Positions 6,389 to 16,337 are shown, counted from the stretch's first letter. The stretch is 43,316 bases of DNA from JBIKWM01 sp044356305 (GCA_044356305.1 JBIKWM010000027.1:1-43316), one strand, 5' to 3'. Translations and numbers: made by a program. Notes: generated by a model from the letters alone, not told the origin.

Positions 6389-9300
6389 ATGAGCAATAAC
6401 AAGAAATACTGGAAAGGGCTTGATGAGCTTCATGCCACTCCAGAATTCGTAGAGCGTTCGCAAAGCGAGTTCCTCCCAGAGGCTTCGGCCAATGACCTGA
6501 TGGGTCAGGAATTGGGCGAAGGAGGCACAAACCGTAGGGATTTTCTCAAATACCTTGGTTTTACCATCGGTGCAGCCACTCTGGCTGCCTGCGAGACGCC
6601 AGTCACACGTTCCATCCCTTACCTCAACAAACCCGAGGAGGTTTTCCCAGGCGTGCCTAACTGGTATGCCTCTACCTATTGGGATGGTGTTGATTTCTGC
6701 AACGTATTGGTCAAGACCCGCGAAGGCCGCCCTATCAAAGTGATCGGCAACCGCAATTCTAAAGTGAGCATGGGCGGTATCAATGCCCGTGTCAACTCAT
6801 CCGTCCTATCTCTTTATGATAGCGCAAGGGCCAAGGGGCCTATGGCCGGGGCAGCAGACTCCGATTGGACTGCGGTCGACAGTGATGTGAAGGCGCAACT
6901 GGCTGCTGCCGCATCGGCAGGAAAGGCAATCGTCATCCTTTCAGGAACAGTGAACAGCCCTTCAATGAAGCGCGCTGTTGCTGATTTCATAGCCACATAC
7001 CCTACCGCAAAACATGTGGTATACGACAGCCTTTCTGCGAGTGGCATCCTTCAGGCCAACGAGAAAGACTTCGGTGTTCGTGTTTTCCCTGACTACAACT
7101 TCGACAAGGCCGAGGTCATTGTCAGCATCGGAGCCGATTTTCTCGCTTCTTGGGGCAATAGCACTGCTAACGCGGTGCAGTACGGCCGTGTCCGTGATGT
7201 GAAAGGCGGCAAGGTTGCCCGTCATTACCAGTTTGAGACCAACCTTTCGCTCAGTGGGTCCAATGCTGATGTGCGCGTGGCGATCAAACCATCGGAGAGC
7301 GGAACAGCGCTTGTAGCTCTTTACAACAAGCTGGCGGCCAAGTCTGGAGCTGCTAAACTCAGCGGGGGAGACACCTCCTATGACGCAGAGGTGAGTAAGG
7401 CCGCTGAGGATCTTTGGAGCTCAAAGGGTAAGTGTCTGGTGGTATGTGGAAGTAACAGCCCTGCCGATCAGACTGTGGCCAACGCCATCAATACCCTACT
7501 TGGTAACTATGGCGCCACCATTGATCTGACAAATCCAGTGAACCTGCGTGCCGGTGTGGATGCAGACATGGATGCTTTGATGGCTGAGATGAATAGCGGA
7601 AATGTGGCCGCTCTCATCATGGTCGGGGTGAACCCGGTTTACAGCCATGCATCTGGGGCCAAGTTTGCCGATGCAATTGGTAAGGTGAAACTCTCGATAT
7701 CTACATCTGACCGCGCTGATGAGACAGCGCAGAAGTGTACCTATCTGTGCCCGGATAACCACTACCTCGAGAGTTGGATGGATGCTGAGCCCAAAGGAGG
7801 ACATTTTGCCCTCGCTCAGCCCACCATACGTCCTCTTTTCGGAACACGTCAGGCATTGGAGAGCATCCTCATGTGGGCCAATAAGCCTATGGATGCTTAT
7901 TCGTATATCAAACAGACCTGGTCTACTGCTGTCCCACCATCAGCAGGGTTGTTTGAGGATCACTTCAACACTGCGCTCTACAATGGATTTGTAGAGCCTT
8001 CTGCCGTCACAGTCGGCACTCAGCCGGCCTTTGTTGGCGATGTAAATGGTGCAGCCGGAGCTATTGCTGGCCGCAAGGGAAGTGAGTGGGAACTGCAGCT
8101 TTACGTGAAGGCAGGCCTTGGTGATGGCTCGCATGCCAACAATCCTTGGTTGCAGGAACTTCCTGATCCCATCAGCCGCGTCTGCTGGGACAACTACGTT
8201 ACCATGTCTCCGGCCCAGATGAAGGAGCTCGGTCTCAGCCGCCTCGAACGCGGTGATTTCATGGCCGACATGGTGGATGTGACGGTTAACGGGGTCACGC
8301 TGCGTGCACCTGCCTACCCACAGCCTGGTCAGAAGTATGGGACCATCGGGCTTGCTCTGGGTTATGGCCGCACCGCCTCTGGCAAATGCGGAAACAACAT
8401 CGGTGTGAATGCAGCCCAGTTCATCACTCAGGTGGATGGGACCACGAGTTTGGCAACCGCAGCCGTGACAGTTGCTAAAGCAGATGTGAAGTATGAGATT
8501 GCCGCTACTCAGACGCATCACACGTTAATGGGCCGTGGCAGCATCCTGAAGGAGACAACTTTCAGTGAGTACAAGGCTGATCCGCGAAGCGGAAACCCGC
8601 CAGTGCTGCTTGCTACGACCAATCATGGTCCACAACCCCCTTCCAAGGTGAACCTATGGGATGACCATCCTATTGAGCTGGGTCATCGTTGGGGTATGAG
8701 CATTGACCTTAGCAAGTGCATCGGCTGTGGTGCCTGTGTGACTTCGTGCATCAGTGAGAACAATACTCCGGTTGTAGGCAAAGAGGAAGTTCGTAGGGGC
8801 CGTGATATGCACTGGATGCGCATTGACCGTTACTACTCTTCAGATATGACCGAAGAGAAGGCGCATGCCGAGGGTGTCAGTGCGATCGACAAATTCCTGG
8901 CCATGGAGTTTGCTGCCGAAGCACCCAGTGTGGCATTCCAGCCTGTTATGTGCCAGCACTGCAATCATGCGCCTTGCGAGACTGTTTGCCCAGTTGCAGC
9001 CACCACCCACAGCAATGAGGGTCTGAATCAGATGGCATACAACCGTTGCATCGGCACACGTTACTGCGCAAACAACTGCCCATACAAGGTGCGCAGGTTC
9101 AATTGGTTCCAGTACCATGGTGGTTTCAATGAATTTGGGACCAATCCGGCCAATGATCAGCTAGGCCGTATGGTGCTGAACCCTGATGTCGTGGTTCGCG
9201 ATAGGGGTGTGATTGAAAAGTGCAGCTTCTGTGTTCAGAATATCCAAGGTGCCAAGCTTAAAGCTAAGAAGGAAGGCCGTAAGGTTAAGGATGAGGAGGT

Positions 9301-9487
9301 GCAGAGTGCATGTGCTCAGGTTTGCCCGACCAACGCCATTGTATTTGGGGACCTGAACGATACTGAATCCCGTGTGGCTGCCCTTCGTGCCGATGAGAGG
9401 AGCTATAACTTGCTCGAAGAAGTGGGTGTGCAGCCTAACGTGTACTACATGACCAAGGTGCGGAATATCGAGACTGCAAAGGCCTGA
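6389..9487 (+). CDS. actB: Alternative complex III subunit ActB, molybdopterin-like/iron-sulfur protein
   Basis: A 1032-residue fusion of a molybdopterin oxidoreductase-like domain (about residues 70-700) with a C-terminal ferredoxin domain, as in ActB. The N-terminus has a Tat-type motif NRRDFLKYLGF with RR at 49-50, followed by a lipobox-like LAAC with C68. It is probably exported folded and lipidated. Cysteine clusters start at about residues 777 (CIGCGACVTSC), 855 (CQHCNHAPCETVCP), 887 (CIGTRYCANNCP) and 945 with 975 (CSFC...CAQVCP), consistent with the four Fe-S clusters known for ActB. Family ActB proteins lack a molybdenum cofactor. ATG 6389 lies 49 nt after actA; an upstream in-frame start would overlap actA and adds no conserved sequence. 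Confidence 0.96.
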   Translation: MSNNKKYWKGLDELHATPEFVERSQSEFLPEASANDLMGQELGEGGTNRRDFLKYLGFTIGAATLAACETPVTRSIPYLNKPEEVFPGVPNWYASTYWDGVDFCNVLVKTREGRPIKVIGNRNSKVSMGGINARVNSSVLSLYDSARAKGPMAGAADSDWTAVDSDVKAQLAAAASAGKAIVILSGTVNSPSMKRAVADFIATYPTAKHVVYDSLSASGILQANEKDFGVRVFPDYNFDKAEVIVSIGADFLASWGNSTANAVQYGRVRDVKGGKVARHYQFETNLSLSGSNADVRVAIKPSESGTALVALYNKLAAKSGAAKLSGGDTSYDAEVSKAAEDLWSSKGKCLVVCGSNSPADQTVANAINTLLGNYGATIDLTNPVNLRAGVDADMDALMAEMNSGNVAALIMVGVNPVYSHASGAKFADAIGKVKLSISTSDRADETAQKCTYLCPDNHYLESWMDAEPKGGHFALAQPTIRPLFGTRQALESILMWANKPMDAYSYIKQTWSTAVPPSAGLFEDHFNTALYNGFVEPSAVTVGTQPAFVGDVNGAAGAIAGRKGSEWELQLYVKAGLGDGSHANNPWLQELPDPISRVCWDNYVTMSPAQMKELGLSRLERGDFMADMVDVTVNGVTLRAPAYPQPGQKYGTIGLALGYGRTASGKCGNNIGVNAAQFITQVDGTTSLATAAVTVAKADVKYEIAATQTHHTLMGRGSILKETTFSEYKADPRSGNPPVLLATTNHGPQPPSKVNLWDDHPIELGHRWGMSIDLSKCIGCGACVTSCISENNTPVVGKEEVRRGRDMHWMRIDRYYSSDMTEEKAHAEGVSAIDKFLAMEFAAEAPSVAFQPVMCQHCNHAPCETVCPVAATTHSNEGLNQMAYNRCIGTRYCANNCPYKVRRFNWFQYHGGFNEFGTNPANDQLGRMVLNPDVVVRDRGVIEKCSFCVQNIQGAKLKAKKEGRKVKDEEVQSACAQVCPTNAIVFGDLNDTESRVAALRADERSYNLLEEVGVQPNVYYMTKVRNIETAKA

Positions 9488-9536
9488 TCTCGCATCGAAT
9501 CGTAAGAAAAACAACCCATCAATCACTGAACAGTAG

Positions 9537-10922
9537 ATGGCAAGCCACGAAGCATCGATCCGCGAACCGCTGATCCTGCACGACAAGACGTACCACCAGA
9601 TCACCGAAGATGTGAGCCGGCCGGTGGAGACCAAGGCGAATCGCGCTTGGTGGACCCTGTTCTCCATCGCTCTGATGGCCATGCTATGGGGACTCGGTTG
9701 CATCACCTATACCATCGGTGTAGGTATCGGTACCTGGGGTCTTAACAAAACGGTGGACTGGGCTTGGGACATCACCAACTTCGTATGGTGGGTGGGTATT
9801 GGTCACGCAGGAACGCTCATATCAGCAATCCTGCTGCTGTTCCGCCAGAAATGGCGGATGTCAATTAACCGTTCGGCCGAGGCCATGACCATTTTCGCGG
9901 TAATCTGTGCCGCCCTTTTCCCTGGTATTCACATGGGTCGGATTTGGGTGTCATACTGGGTGCTCCCACTCCCCAATCAGTTTGGCAGCATGTGGGTGAA
10001 CTTCAACTCACCGCTGCTTTGGGACGTGTTCGCTATTTCTACCTACTTCTCAGTTTCTCTGGTGTTCTGGTATATGGGGCTGATTCCGGATTTTGCCACC
10101 ATACGCGACCGCGCTATCAAGGCATCTAACCCCGTCCGTAGGTACATTTACTCCATACTTGCTTTCGGGTGGAGTGGAAATGCCCGTGCATGGCACCGCT
10201 TTGAGGAACTCTCACTCGTGCTTGCAGGTCTCAGCACGCCTCTCGTTCTTTCAGTTCACACCATTGTATCGATGGACTTCGCCACCTCGGTCATTCCGGG
10301 CTGGCATACCACCATCTTCCCTCCTTATTTCGTTGCGGGTGCCATCTTCTCTGGCTTCGCCATGGTTCAGACCTTGCTTCTGGTGATGCGCAAAGTGGTC
10401 AATCTTGAAAGCTACATCACCATCAACCACGTTGAACTGATGAATAAGGTGATCACCCTTACAGGGTCGATTGTCGGTGTAGCCTACATCACTGAACTCT
10501 TCATCTCTTGGTATTCAGGGGTAGAATACGAACAATATGCGTTCCTTAACCGTGCTACAGGTCCGTATTGGTGGGCTTATTGGAGCATGATGACATGCAA
10601 CGTCATCACTCCACAGCTTTTCTGGTTCCGTAAGCTGCGCAGGAGCATAGTGGCCACTTTCATCATCTCGATTTTTGTGAATATCGGCATGTGGTTCGAG
10701 CGATTCGTGATCATTGTCACCTCTCTCCACCGCGACTACCTGCCATCCAGCTGGAGCATGTTCTACCCGACTTTCGTTGACATCGGCATCTTCATTGGCA
10801 CACTCGGCATCTTTGGCACTTTCTTCATGCTTTACAGCCGTAGCTTCCCGGTCATCGCCATGAGTGAGATGAAGTCGATTCTCAAGTCGTCAGGTTCTCT
10901 CTACAAGAAAAACGCTCACTGA
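9537..10922 (+). CDS. actC: Alternative complex III subunit ActC, NrfD/PsrC-like quinol-binding membrane protein
   Basis: A 461-residue polytopic protein with about ten transmembrane helices, of the NrfD/PsrC family. ActC sits under ActB in the inner membrane and forms the quinol oxidation site. Visible features include the first helix FSIALMAMLWGLGCITYTIG, the conserved WVGIGHAGTLISAILLLFRQ region, HMGRIWVSYW, and a late HRDYLPSSW periplasmic loop before the last helix. The soluble N-terminus (MASHEASIREPLILHDKTY) precedes the first helix at about residue 40. It begins 49 nt after actB and ends 8 nt before actD. Length and hydropathy match the family. Confidence 0.95.
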   Translation: MASHEASIREPLILHDKTYHQITEDVSRPVETKANRAWWTLFSIALMAMLWGLGCITYTIGVGIGTWGLNKTVDWAWDITNFVWWVGIGHAGTLISAILLLFRQKWRMSINRSAEAMTIFAVICAALFPGIHMGRIWVSYWVLPLPNQFGSMWVNFNSPLLWDVFAISTYFSVSLVFWYMGLIPDFATIRDRAIKASNPVRRYIYSILAFGWSGNARAWHRFEELSLVLAGLSTPLVLSVHTIVSMDFATSVIPGWHTTIFPPYFVAGAIFSGFAMVQTLLLVMRKVVNLESYITINHVELMNKVITLTGSIVGVAYITELFISWYSGVEYEQYAFLNRATGPYWWAYWSMMTCNVITPQLFWFRKLRRSIVATFIISIFVNIGMWFERFVIIVTSLHRDYLPSSWSMFYPTFVDIGIFIGTLGIFGTFFMLYSRSFPVIAMSEMKSILKSSGSLYKKNAH

Positions 10923-10930
10923 TATCAGAC

Positions 10931-11470
10931 ATGAGCCAAGGAAAATTCATACACGGCCTTTTCGGAGACGAAGAGCAGTTATTGGCCTCCGCCAAGAAAC
11001 TTAAGGCCAAAGGAGTGCATGTGCATGACGTGTTCTCTCCATTTCCCATTCACGGTATCGATCCTGTGATAGGCGTGCCGCGTACCCGCCTCAGCGATGC
11101 TGGGTTCATCTATGGGGCCATTGGTCTGTCGCTATGCTGGTTCATGATCTATTATACCATCATCCTCGACTGGCCTATGAACATTGGTGGAAAGCCGAAT
11201 TTCTCTTTTTGGCAGAACCTACCTGCATTCATACCCATTTCTTTCGAGATGACGGTTTTTTGCGCTGCCCATGGTATGGTGGTGAGCTACCTGATTCGTA
11301 ACCGATTGTTTCCAGGTCAGACCGCGCATAATCCAGATTTGCGCACTACTGACGACAAGTTTCTCATTGCCATTGACCTCACGGCCAATGCCAATGTTGA
11401 TGCACACACCATTGAAGGCATCCTCAAAGATGCCGGTGCAGAAGAGGTGTCATTCAAAGAAGCGGCCTGA
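10931..11470 (+). CDS. actD: Alternative complex III subunit ActD (DUF3341)
   Basis: A 179-residue membrane protein of the DUF3341 family. A soluble N-terminal part contains FGDEEQLLASAKKLKAKGVHVHDVFSPFPIHGID. Two transmembrane helices follow (about residues 56-80 and 97-120, roughly GAIGLSLCWFMIYYTIIL and PISFEMTVFCAAHGMVVSYL), then a C-terminal soluble segment. ActD is a structural subunit packing beside ActC and ActF; no cofactor motif is present, as expected. It lies between actC (8 nt) and actE (29 nt). Confidence 0.93.
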   Translation: MSQGKFIHGLFGDEEQLLASAKKLKAKGVHVHDVFSPFPIHGIDPVIGVPRTRLSDAGFIYGAIGLSLCWFMIYYTIILDWPMNIGGKPNFSFWQNLPAFIPISFEMTVFCAAHGMVVSYLIRNRLFPGQTAHNPDLRTTDDKFLIAIDLTANANVDAHTIEGILKDAGAEEVSFKEAA

Positions 11471-11499
11471 AGAACCCAAAAAGCTCTGAAACCGAAATC

Positions 11500-12093
11500 A
11501 TGAGAACCAATCTTAGGCCCGCACTTTATTTGGCCTTGCTCTCTGGCAGCATGGTGCTGCTGGGCTCATGCACCAAGGATCCGTTGAGCCCTGGTGTTGA
11601 GTACATGCCGGACATGTATCGCTCACCTTCCATTGAGACATACGGGGTGAACACGAATTACACTGACAGCATGTCAGCGCGATTGCCTGTTTCAGGGACC
11701 ATCTCTCAAGGTGCCATCCCAGGGCAGTCATCTCTGGTTGATGCTATGCCCTATGCTTTGCCCAATACTCCTGAAGGATATGAGCAGGCCGGCACCTCAT
11801 TGATGTCACCCATTGCCAAGAGTGAGGCGACCATAGCTGAAGGGAAGGTCATCTTTGAAAAGATGTGCATGCATTGCCATGGTGCTCAGGGCGGTGGTGA
11901 TGGAAAGCTTATCGGAACAGGTAAATTTCCTCCTCCACCTGCTTACAATGGGCCTCTTAAAGCACTACCTGAAGGAAAGATGTTCCATACCATCACTTAT
12001 GGTAAGGGATTGATGGGCTCTCATGCTTCCCAGCTTAGCAAGAGCGAACGCTGGAAGGTGATCCATTACATACAGGAACTTCAGAAACTCTGA
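11500..12093 (+). CDS. actE: Alternative complex III subunit ActE, monoheme cytochrome c lipoprotein
   Basis: A 197-residue periplasmic class I cytochrome c. The N-terminus has a lipoprotein signal (about residues 1-24) with lipobox LLGSC. A single heme-binding motif, CMHCH, lies at about residues 124-128, and the predicted axial methionine is in the late KGLMGSHASQL segment. ActE receives electrons from the ActA hemes and may hand them to the oxidase. The linker before the heme domain contains the ActE-typical NTPEGYEQAG stretch. It lies 29 nt after actD and 27 nt before actF. Confidence 0.93.
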   Translation: MRTNLRPALYLALLSGSMVLLGSCTKDPLSPGVEYMPDMYRSPSIETYGVNTNYTDSMSARLPVSGTISQGAIPGQSSLVDAMPYALPNTPEGYEQAGTSLMSPIAKSEATIAEGKVIFEKMCMHCHGAQGGGDGKLIGTGKFPPPPAYNGPLKALPEGKMFHTITYGKGLMGSHASQLSKSERWKVIHYIQELQKL

Positions 12094-12120
12094 CCACTGA
12101 ACGAAAGAATCTGCTGAGCG

Positions 12121-13320
12121 ATGAATCTGAACTACACGCTTAAGCCTGGCACGCGCAACTTACTCTTCGGCCTGATGGCCTTGGGGGCGCTGGGCCTTGT
12201 GTACGCCTTCCTGGCCCATGTTCCAGGTCAAAGAGTCTGGGCCAATATCTTGGTCAACTCATACTTCTTCCTTGGTATCTCTGTTGTGGGCACGCTGTTC
12301 GTGGCTATCCAGTACATGGCGGAAGCAGGTTGGTCGGCTGGCTTTCAGCGAGTCCCTGAGGCTATCGGTCAATTCATTCCTGTGGCTGGCGCCATATTGA
12401 TTCTGGTACTTATTGCTGGCAGTCACAGCCTCCACCTTCACCATCTTTACCATTGGATGGATCCATCACTTACCGATCCATCAAGTGAACACTATGATGA
12501 GATAATCGCTGGTAAGTCGGCCTATCTGAACGAACCGTTCTTCTACGCACGTGCGATTATCTATATTTTGGGTTGGTTCCTTTTGACGAGGGCTATCCGC
12601 AAGACTTCCATTGCCGAAGATGCTGAAGGCGGCTTGCGCAACTACAAGAAGAACGTGACTCTTGGAGCGGCATTCATCATATTTTACGGTGTTACTTCAT
12701 CAACCTCAGCTTGGGACTGGGTGATGAGCATTGATACCCATTGGTTCAGCACGCTGTTCGGTTGGTACACCTTCTCTACCTTTTGGGTGTCGTGCCTTAC
12801 AATGATTGCCCTATTATCGATTCACCTAAAGAATAATGGGTATTTTACCCATGTAAACGAGAACCACTTGCATGACCTTGGAAAGTTCATGTTCGCTTTC
12901 TCGATTTTCTGGACCTACCTGTGGTTTTCGCAATACATGCTTTATTGGTACTCCAACATCCCTGAAGAGGTGACCTACTTCATGGACAGGTTTGAGAATT
13001 ACAAAGTTCCTTTCCTCGCCACACTCGTTCTGAATTTCATGACTCCATTGCTACTGTTCATGGGGCGTGACGCGAAGCGCAAACAGGTGGTGATGAGTTT
13101 GATAGGTGTGGTTATCATCATTGGCCACTGGCTTGATGTGTTTGTGATGATCATGCCAGGTACTGTAAAGGATGGTTGGGGCATCGGAATTCTCGAGATA
13201 GGTATGTTCCTTGGTTTTCTAGGTGCATTCCTTTTCGTGGTCCTCACATCATTGGGCAAGGCTTCTTTGGTTGCAAAACACCATCCGTTCCTCAACGAGG
13301 CCGAGCATCACCACATCTGA
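12121..13320 (+). CDS. actF: Alternative complex III subunit ActF, NrfD-like membrane protein
   Basis: A 399-residue polytopic protein with about ten transmembrane helices, homologous to ActC but shorter; it forms the second NrfD-like half of the ACIII membrane sector. Recognisable segments are HSLHLHHLYHWMDP in the first large loop, SSTSAWDWVMSIDTHWFSTLFGWYTF, FWTYLWFSQYMLYWYSNIPEE, and a late GHWLDVFVMIMPG helix. A histidine-rich C-terminus (EAEHHHI) ends the protein. It starts 27 nt after actE and is followed 41 nt later by coxB, so quinol oxidation and oxygen reduction are encoded as one unit. Confidence 0.94.
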   Translation: MNLNYTLKPGTRNLLFGLMALGALGLVYAFLAHVPGQRVWANILVNSYFFLGISVVGTLFVAIQYMAEAGWSAGFQRVPEAIGQFIPVAGAILILVLIAGSHSLHLHHLYHWMDPSLTDPSSEHYDEIIAGKSAYLNEPFFYARAIIYILGWFLLTRAIRKTSIAEDAEGGLRNYKKNVTLGAAFIIFYGVTSSTSAWDWVMSIDTHWFSTLFGWYTFSTFWVSCLTMIALLSIHLKNNGYFTHVNENHLHDLGKFMFAFSIFWTYLWFSQYMLYWYSNIPEEVTYFMDRFENYKVPFLATLVLNFMTPLLLFMGRDAKRKQVVMSLIGVVIIIGHWLDVFVMIMPGTVKDGWGIGILEIGMFLGFLGAFLFVVLTSLGKASLVAKHHPFLNEAEHHHI

Positions 13321-13361
13321 TTTCAAATCCTGATTCAACTCTCAAGCAACAGAAGAAAGAG

Positions 13362-14438
13362 ATGATCAATTTCCTGATACTGCTGGTAGTCGTCCTTGCC
13401 ATAGCTGTTGTGGCCAGGCTGATACGTGTCTTTGAACTTTCAGCTGAACTTAAGGGCGAAGAACCATGGAGAGTGAATGCCAATGACAACCGAACACAGT
13501 CATTACTCGTGTTTCTGGGCGGATTGGGATTCTTGGTCTATGTAGCCTATTACACTCTTTCAATGGATGGCAAACTCCTTCCAGCGCCTGCTTCCGAGCA
13601 TGGCGTTAAGACGGATGGTCTGCTCAACATAACTTGGATGATCATCGGGCCGATGTTCTTCCTTACCCACATTCTATTGGCCTATTTTGCCTTCAAGTAT
13701 TATTTCCGGAAGGATAGGACTGCAACCTTTTTTGCCCATAGTACCAAGTTGGAAATGATTTGGACTGTTATCCCGACAGTAACACTTACGTCCCTGATCA
13801 TCTACGGAATCAGCACTTGGAATGAGATAACCTCACCTGCACCCGAGAGCGCTATTGAAATTGAGCTTTATGCTAAGCAGTTTGACTGGACGGCACGTTA
13901 TGCCGGTGCCGATAATACGCTTGGCCGATCAGGATTCAGGTTGATTGAAGGTTCCAATACGCTTGGCGTTGATATGCAAGATCCGGCTGCTGCAGATGAC
14001 AAAGTGGTACGTGGAGAGTTCCATATCCCCGTTGGTCGCTCTGTTAACTTCAAGTTCCATAGCCGCGATGTGATTCACAGTGCCTACATGCCCCACTTTA
14101 GGGCGCAGATGAACTGTGTACCAGGAATGACTACCCAGTTTCATTTTGTTCCGACCAAAACAACAGAAGAGATGCGGGCCGAAACGGGCAACGCCAAGTT
14201 TGATTACATTCTCTTATGCAATAAGATTTGTGGAGGAGCACATTACAATATGCAGATGACCATTGTGGTTGAGACTGAGGAGGCCTATAACAAGTGGTTG
14301 AATGAAAGGAAGACCTTAACCGAAGATCTGGCACCTAAGCCTGTTGAAGCGGTTGTGGAAGTGCCAGCAGATACACTTTCTGCCCCAATGGATTCAACTG
14401 TTGTGACGGCTTCTTCTCCTTCCGCACAGCACTCTTGA
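13362..14438 (+). CDS. coxB: Cytochrome c oxidase subunit II
   Basis: A 358-residue subunit II of a heme-copper oxidase. The N-terminal membrane part is longer than the usual two helices: hydrophobic segments lie at about residues 1-25, 49-68, 88-112 and 125-150, as seen in many Bacteroidota. The periplasmic cupredoxin domain has DVIHSAYMPHF and the CuA motif CNKICGGAHYNM, giving C-x3-C-x3-H-x2-M. The usual glutamate between the cysteines is lysine; its backbone carbonyl is the ligand, so CuA can still form. A low-complexity P/V/S/T tail ends the protein. Start ATG 13362 begins MINFLILLVVV; an in-frame extension into actF was rejected. Confidence 0.96.
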   Translation: MINFLILLVVVLAIAVVARLIRVFELSAELKGEEPWRVNANDNRTQSLLVFLGGLGFLVYVAYYTLSMDGKLLPAPASEHGVKTDGLLNITWMIIGPMFFLTHILLAYFAFKYYFRKDRTATFFAHSTKLEMIWTVIPTVTLTSLIIYGISTWNEITSPAPESAIEIELYAKQFDWTARYAGADNTLGRSGFRLIEGSNTLGVDMQDPAAADDKVVRGEFHIPVGRSVNFKFHSRDVIHSAYMPHFRAQMNCVPGMTTQFHFVPTKTTEEMRAETGNAKFDYILLCNKICGGAHYNMQMTIVVETEEAYNKWLNERKTLTEDLAPKPVEAVVEVPADTLSAPMDSTVVTASSPSAQHS

Positions 14439-14474
14439 TTTTCTCAATAGTCTCTAATAGCGAACATCGTAGAA

Positions 14475-16316
14475 ATGTCAGCTCACGAAGAACATCACAC
14501 ACACGCTGATCACGGCCATGGTCATGACGACCATCACGGTCACGATGACCACGGTCATGTGGATTACGGTCATCATGGTCGCCCTGATTTCTGGACACAT
14601 TATGTGTTCAGTCAGGACCATAAGATGATCTCGAAGCAGTTCTTGGTTACCGCCATTATCATGGGTTTCGCGGCCATGATAATGTCGTTGATCTTCAGGA
14701 TGCAGCTTGGTTGGCCGGGAGAGAAATTCCCGATTCTTGAGACGATACTTGGGAAATGGGCTCCTGGAGGACTTCTCGACCCGAACATGTATCTCGCCCT
14801 AGTTACCATCCATGGCACTATCATCGTTTTCATGGTGCTCACCGGTGGTCTCAGCGGAACTTTTGCCAACCTGCTTATTCCATTGCAGGTGGGTGCGCGG
14901 GATATGGCGTCTGGCTTCTTGAATATGCTGAGTTATTGGTTTTTCTTCGCATCTTCGGCTATAATGCTGGGTTCTGTGTTCATCGAGACCGGACCTGCCG
15001 CACCAGGTTGGACCGTTTATCCCCCACTTAGCGCACTACCGCAGGCCATGCCTGGTTCTGGATTGGGCATGACGCTTTGGCTCATAAGCATGGCACTGTT
15101 CATCGTATCATCGCTGTTGGGTGGCCTTAATTACATAGCAACTATTATCAACCTGCGCACCAAGGGAATGAGCATGACTCGCCTGCCTTTGACGGTTTGG
15201 GCGCTGTTCATCACAGCAGTTCTCGGGGTTCTTTCGTTCCCTGTTCTGCTCTCAGCCGCTTTATTGCTGATTTTCGACCGTAGCTTTGGTACGAGTTTCT
15301 ATCTGTCGGACATTTTCATCTCTGGGCAGGCACTTGAACATTCGGGCGGTAGTCCGATTCTCTTCCAGCACCTGTTCTGGTTCTTGGGGCACCCCGAGGT
15401 TTATATCATTCTTCTCCCGGCATTGGGCATAACATCTGAGATTGTATCGACCAATAGCCGTAAGCCGATATTCGGTTACAAAGCAATGGTGGGCTCTATT
15501 CTGGCCATTGCCTTCCTTTCGTTCATCGTGTGGGGTCACCACATGTTCGTGACAGGTATGAATCCGTTCCTCGGGTCAGTATTCACTTTCACTACTCTTT
15601 TGGTGGCTATTCCCTCTGCCGTAAAGGTGTTCAACTACTTGACCACGCTTTGGAAGGGAAATATCGTTTATACCCCTGCCATGCTTTTTGCCATTGGTCT
15701 GGTGTCGACCTTTATAACTGGTGGTCTGACGGGTATCATCTTGGGTGATTCAGCCCTTGACATCAATATTCACGACACTTATTTTGTGGTTGCTCACTTC
15801 CACATTGTGATGGGGGCCTCTGCTATTTTCGGGATGTTCGCAGGGGTATATCACTGGTTTCCGAAGATGTATGGCAAAGTGATGAATAAGCAACTTGGCT
15901 ATGCGCACTTCTGGCTTACCGTTATCGGTGTGTATGGTGTGTTCTTCCCTATGCACTTTTTGGGTCTTGCCGGTGTGCCGCGCAGGTATTACACCAATAC
16001 AGAGTTCCCGATGTTTGATGGTCTGGCCGATATCAATGTGATGATCAGCATATTTGCCTTCATTGGTGCCTTTGCTCAGTGCATATTCATTTTCAATTTC
16101 TTCTACAGCGTGTTCCGTGGAAGCCGTTCAACTCAGAATCCATGGAACTCGAATACCTTGGAGTGGACAACACCTGTCGAACATATCCACGGCAATTGGC
16201 CCGGTGCTATTCCAACCGTGCATCGTTGGGCGTACGACTATAGCAAGCCAGGGGCGAACACCGACTTTATCCCTCAGAATGTCCCGCTTGCTGCTGGAGA
16301 GGAAGAGATTCATTGA
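14475..16316 (+). CDS. coxA: Cytochrome c oxidase subunit I, A1-type
   Basis: A 613-residue catalytic subunit that reduces oxygen to water at the heme a3-CuB centre. The motif GHPEVYIILLPALG holds a CuB histidine, the proton-channel glutamate and the cross-linked tyrosine, which marks an A1-type enzyme. WGHHMF gives the other CuB histidines. HDTYFVVAHFHIVMG gives the a3 and a heme ligands, and TIHGTIIVF the second heme a ligand. The K-channel lysine is in SAVKVFNYL. The first 40 residues are unusually rich in His and Asp (about 16 His). There is no subunit III gene next to it. It starts 36 nt after coxB and is followed by a strong terminator. Confidence 0.97.
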   Translation: MSAHEEHHTHADHGHGHDDHHGHDDHGHVDYGHHGRPDFWTHYVFSQDHKMISKQFLVTAIIMGFAAMIMSLIFRMQLGWPGEKFPILETILGKWAPGGLLDPNMYLALVTIHGTIIVFMVLTGGLSGTFANLLIPLQVGARDMASGFLNMLSYWFFFASSAIMLGSVFIETGPAAPGWTVYPPLSALPQAMPGSGLGMTLWLISMALFIVSSLLGGLNYIATIINLRTKGMSMTRLPLTVWALFITAVLGVLSFPVLLSAALLLIFDRSFGTSFYLSDIFISGQALEHSGGSPILFQHLFWFLGHPEVYIILLPALGITSEIVSTNSRKPIFGYKAMVGSILAIAFLSFIVWGHHMFVTGMNPFLGSVFTFTTLLVAIPSAVKVFNYLTTLWKGNIVYTPAMLFAIGLVSTFITGGLTGIILGDSALDINIHDTYFVVAHFHIVMGASAIFGMFAGVYHWFPKMYGKVMNKQLGYAHFWLTVIGVYGVFFPMHFLGLAGVPRRYYTNTEFPMFDGLADINVMISIFAFIGAFAQCIFIFNFFYSVFRGSRSTQNPWNSNTLEWTTPVEHIHGNWPGAIPTVHRWAYDYSKPGANTDFIPQNVPLAAGEEEIH

Positions 16317-16337
16317 ACTTAAATGAAGGTTTCAAGA

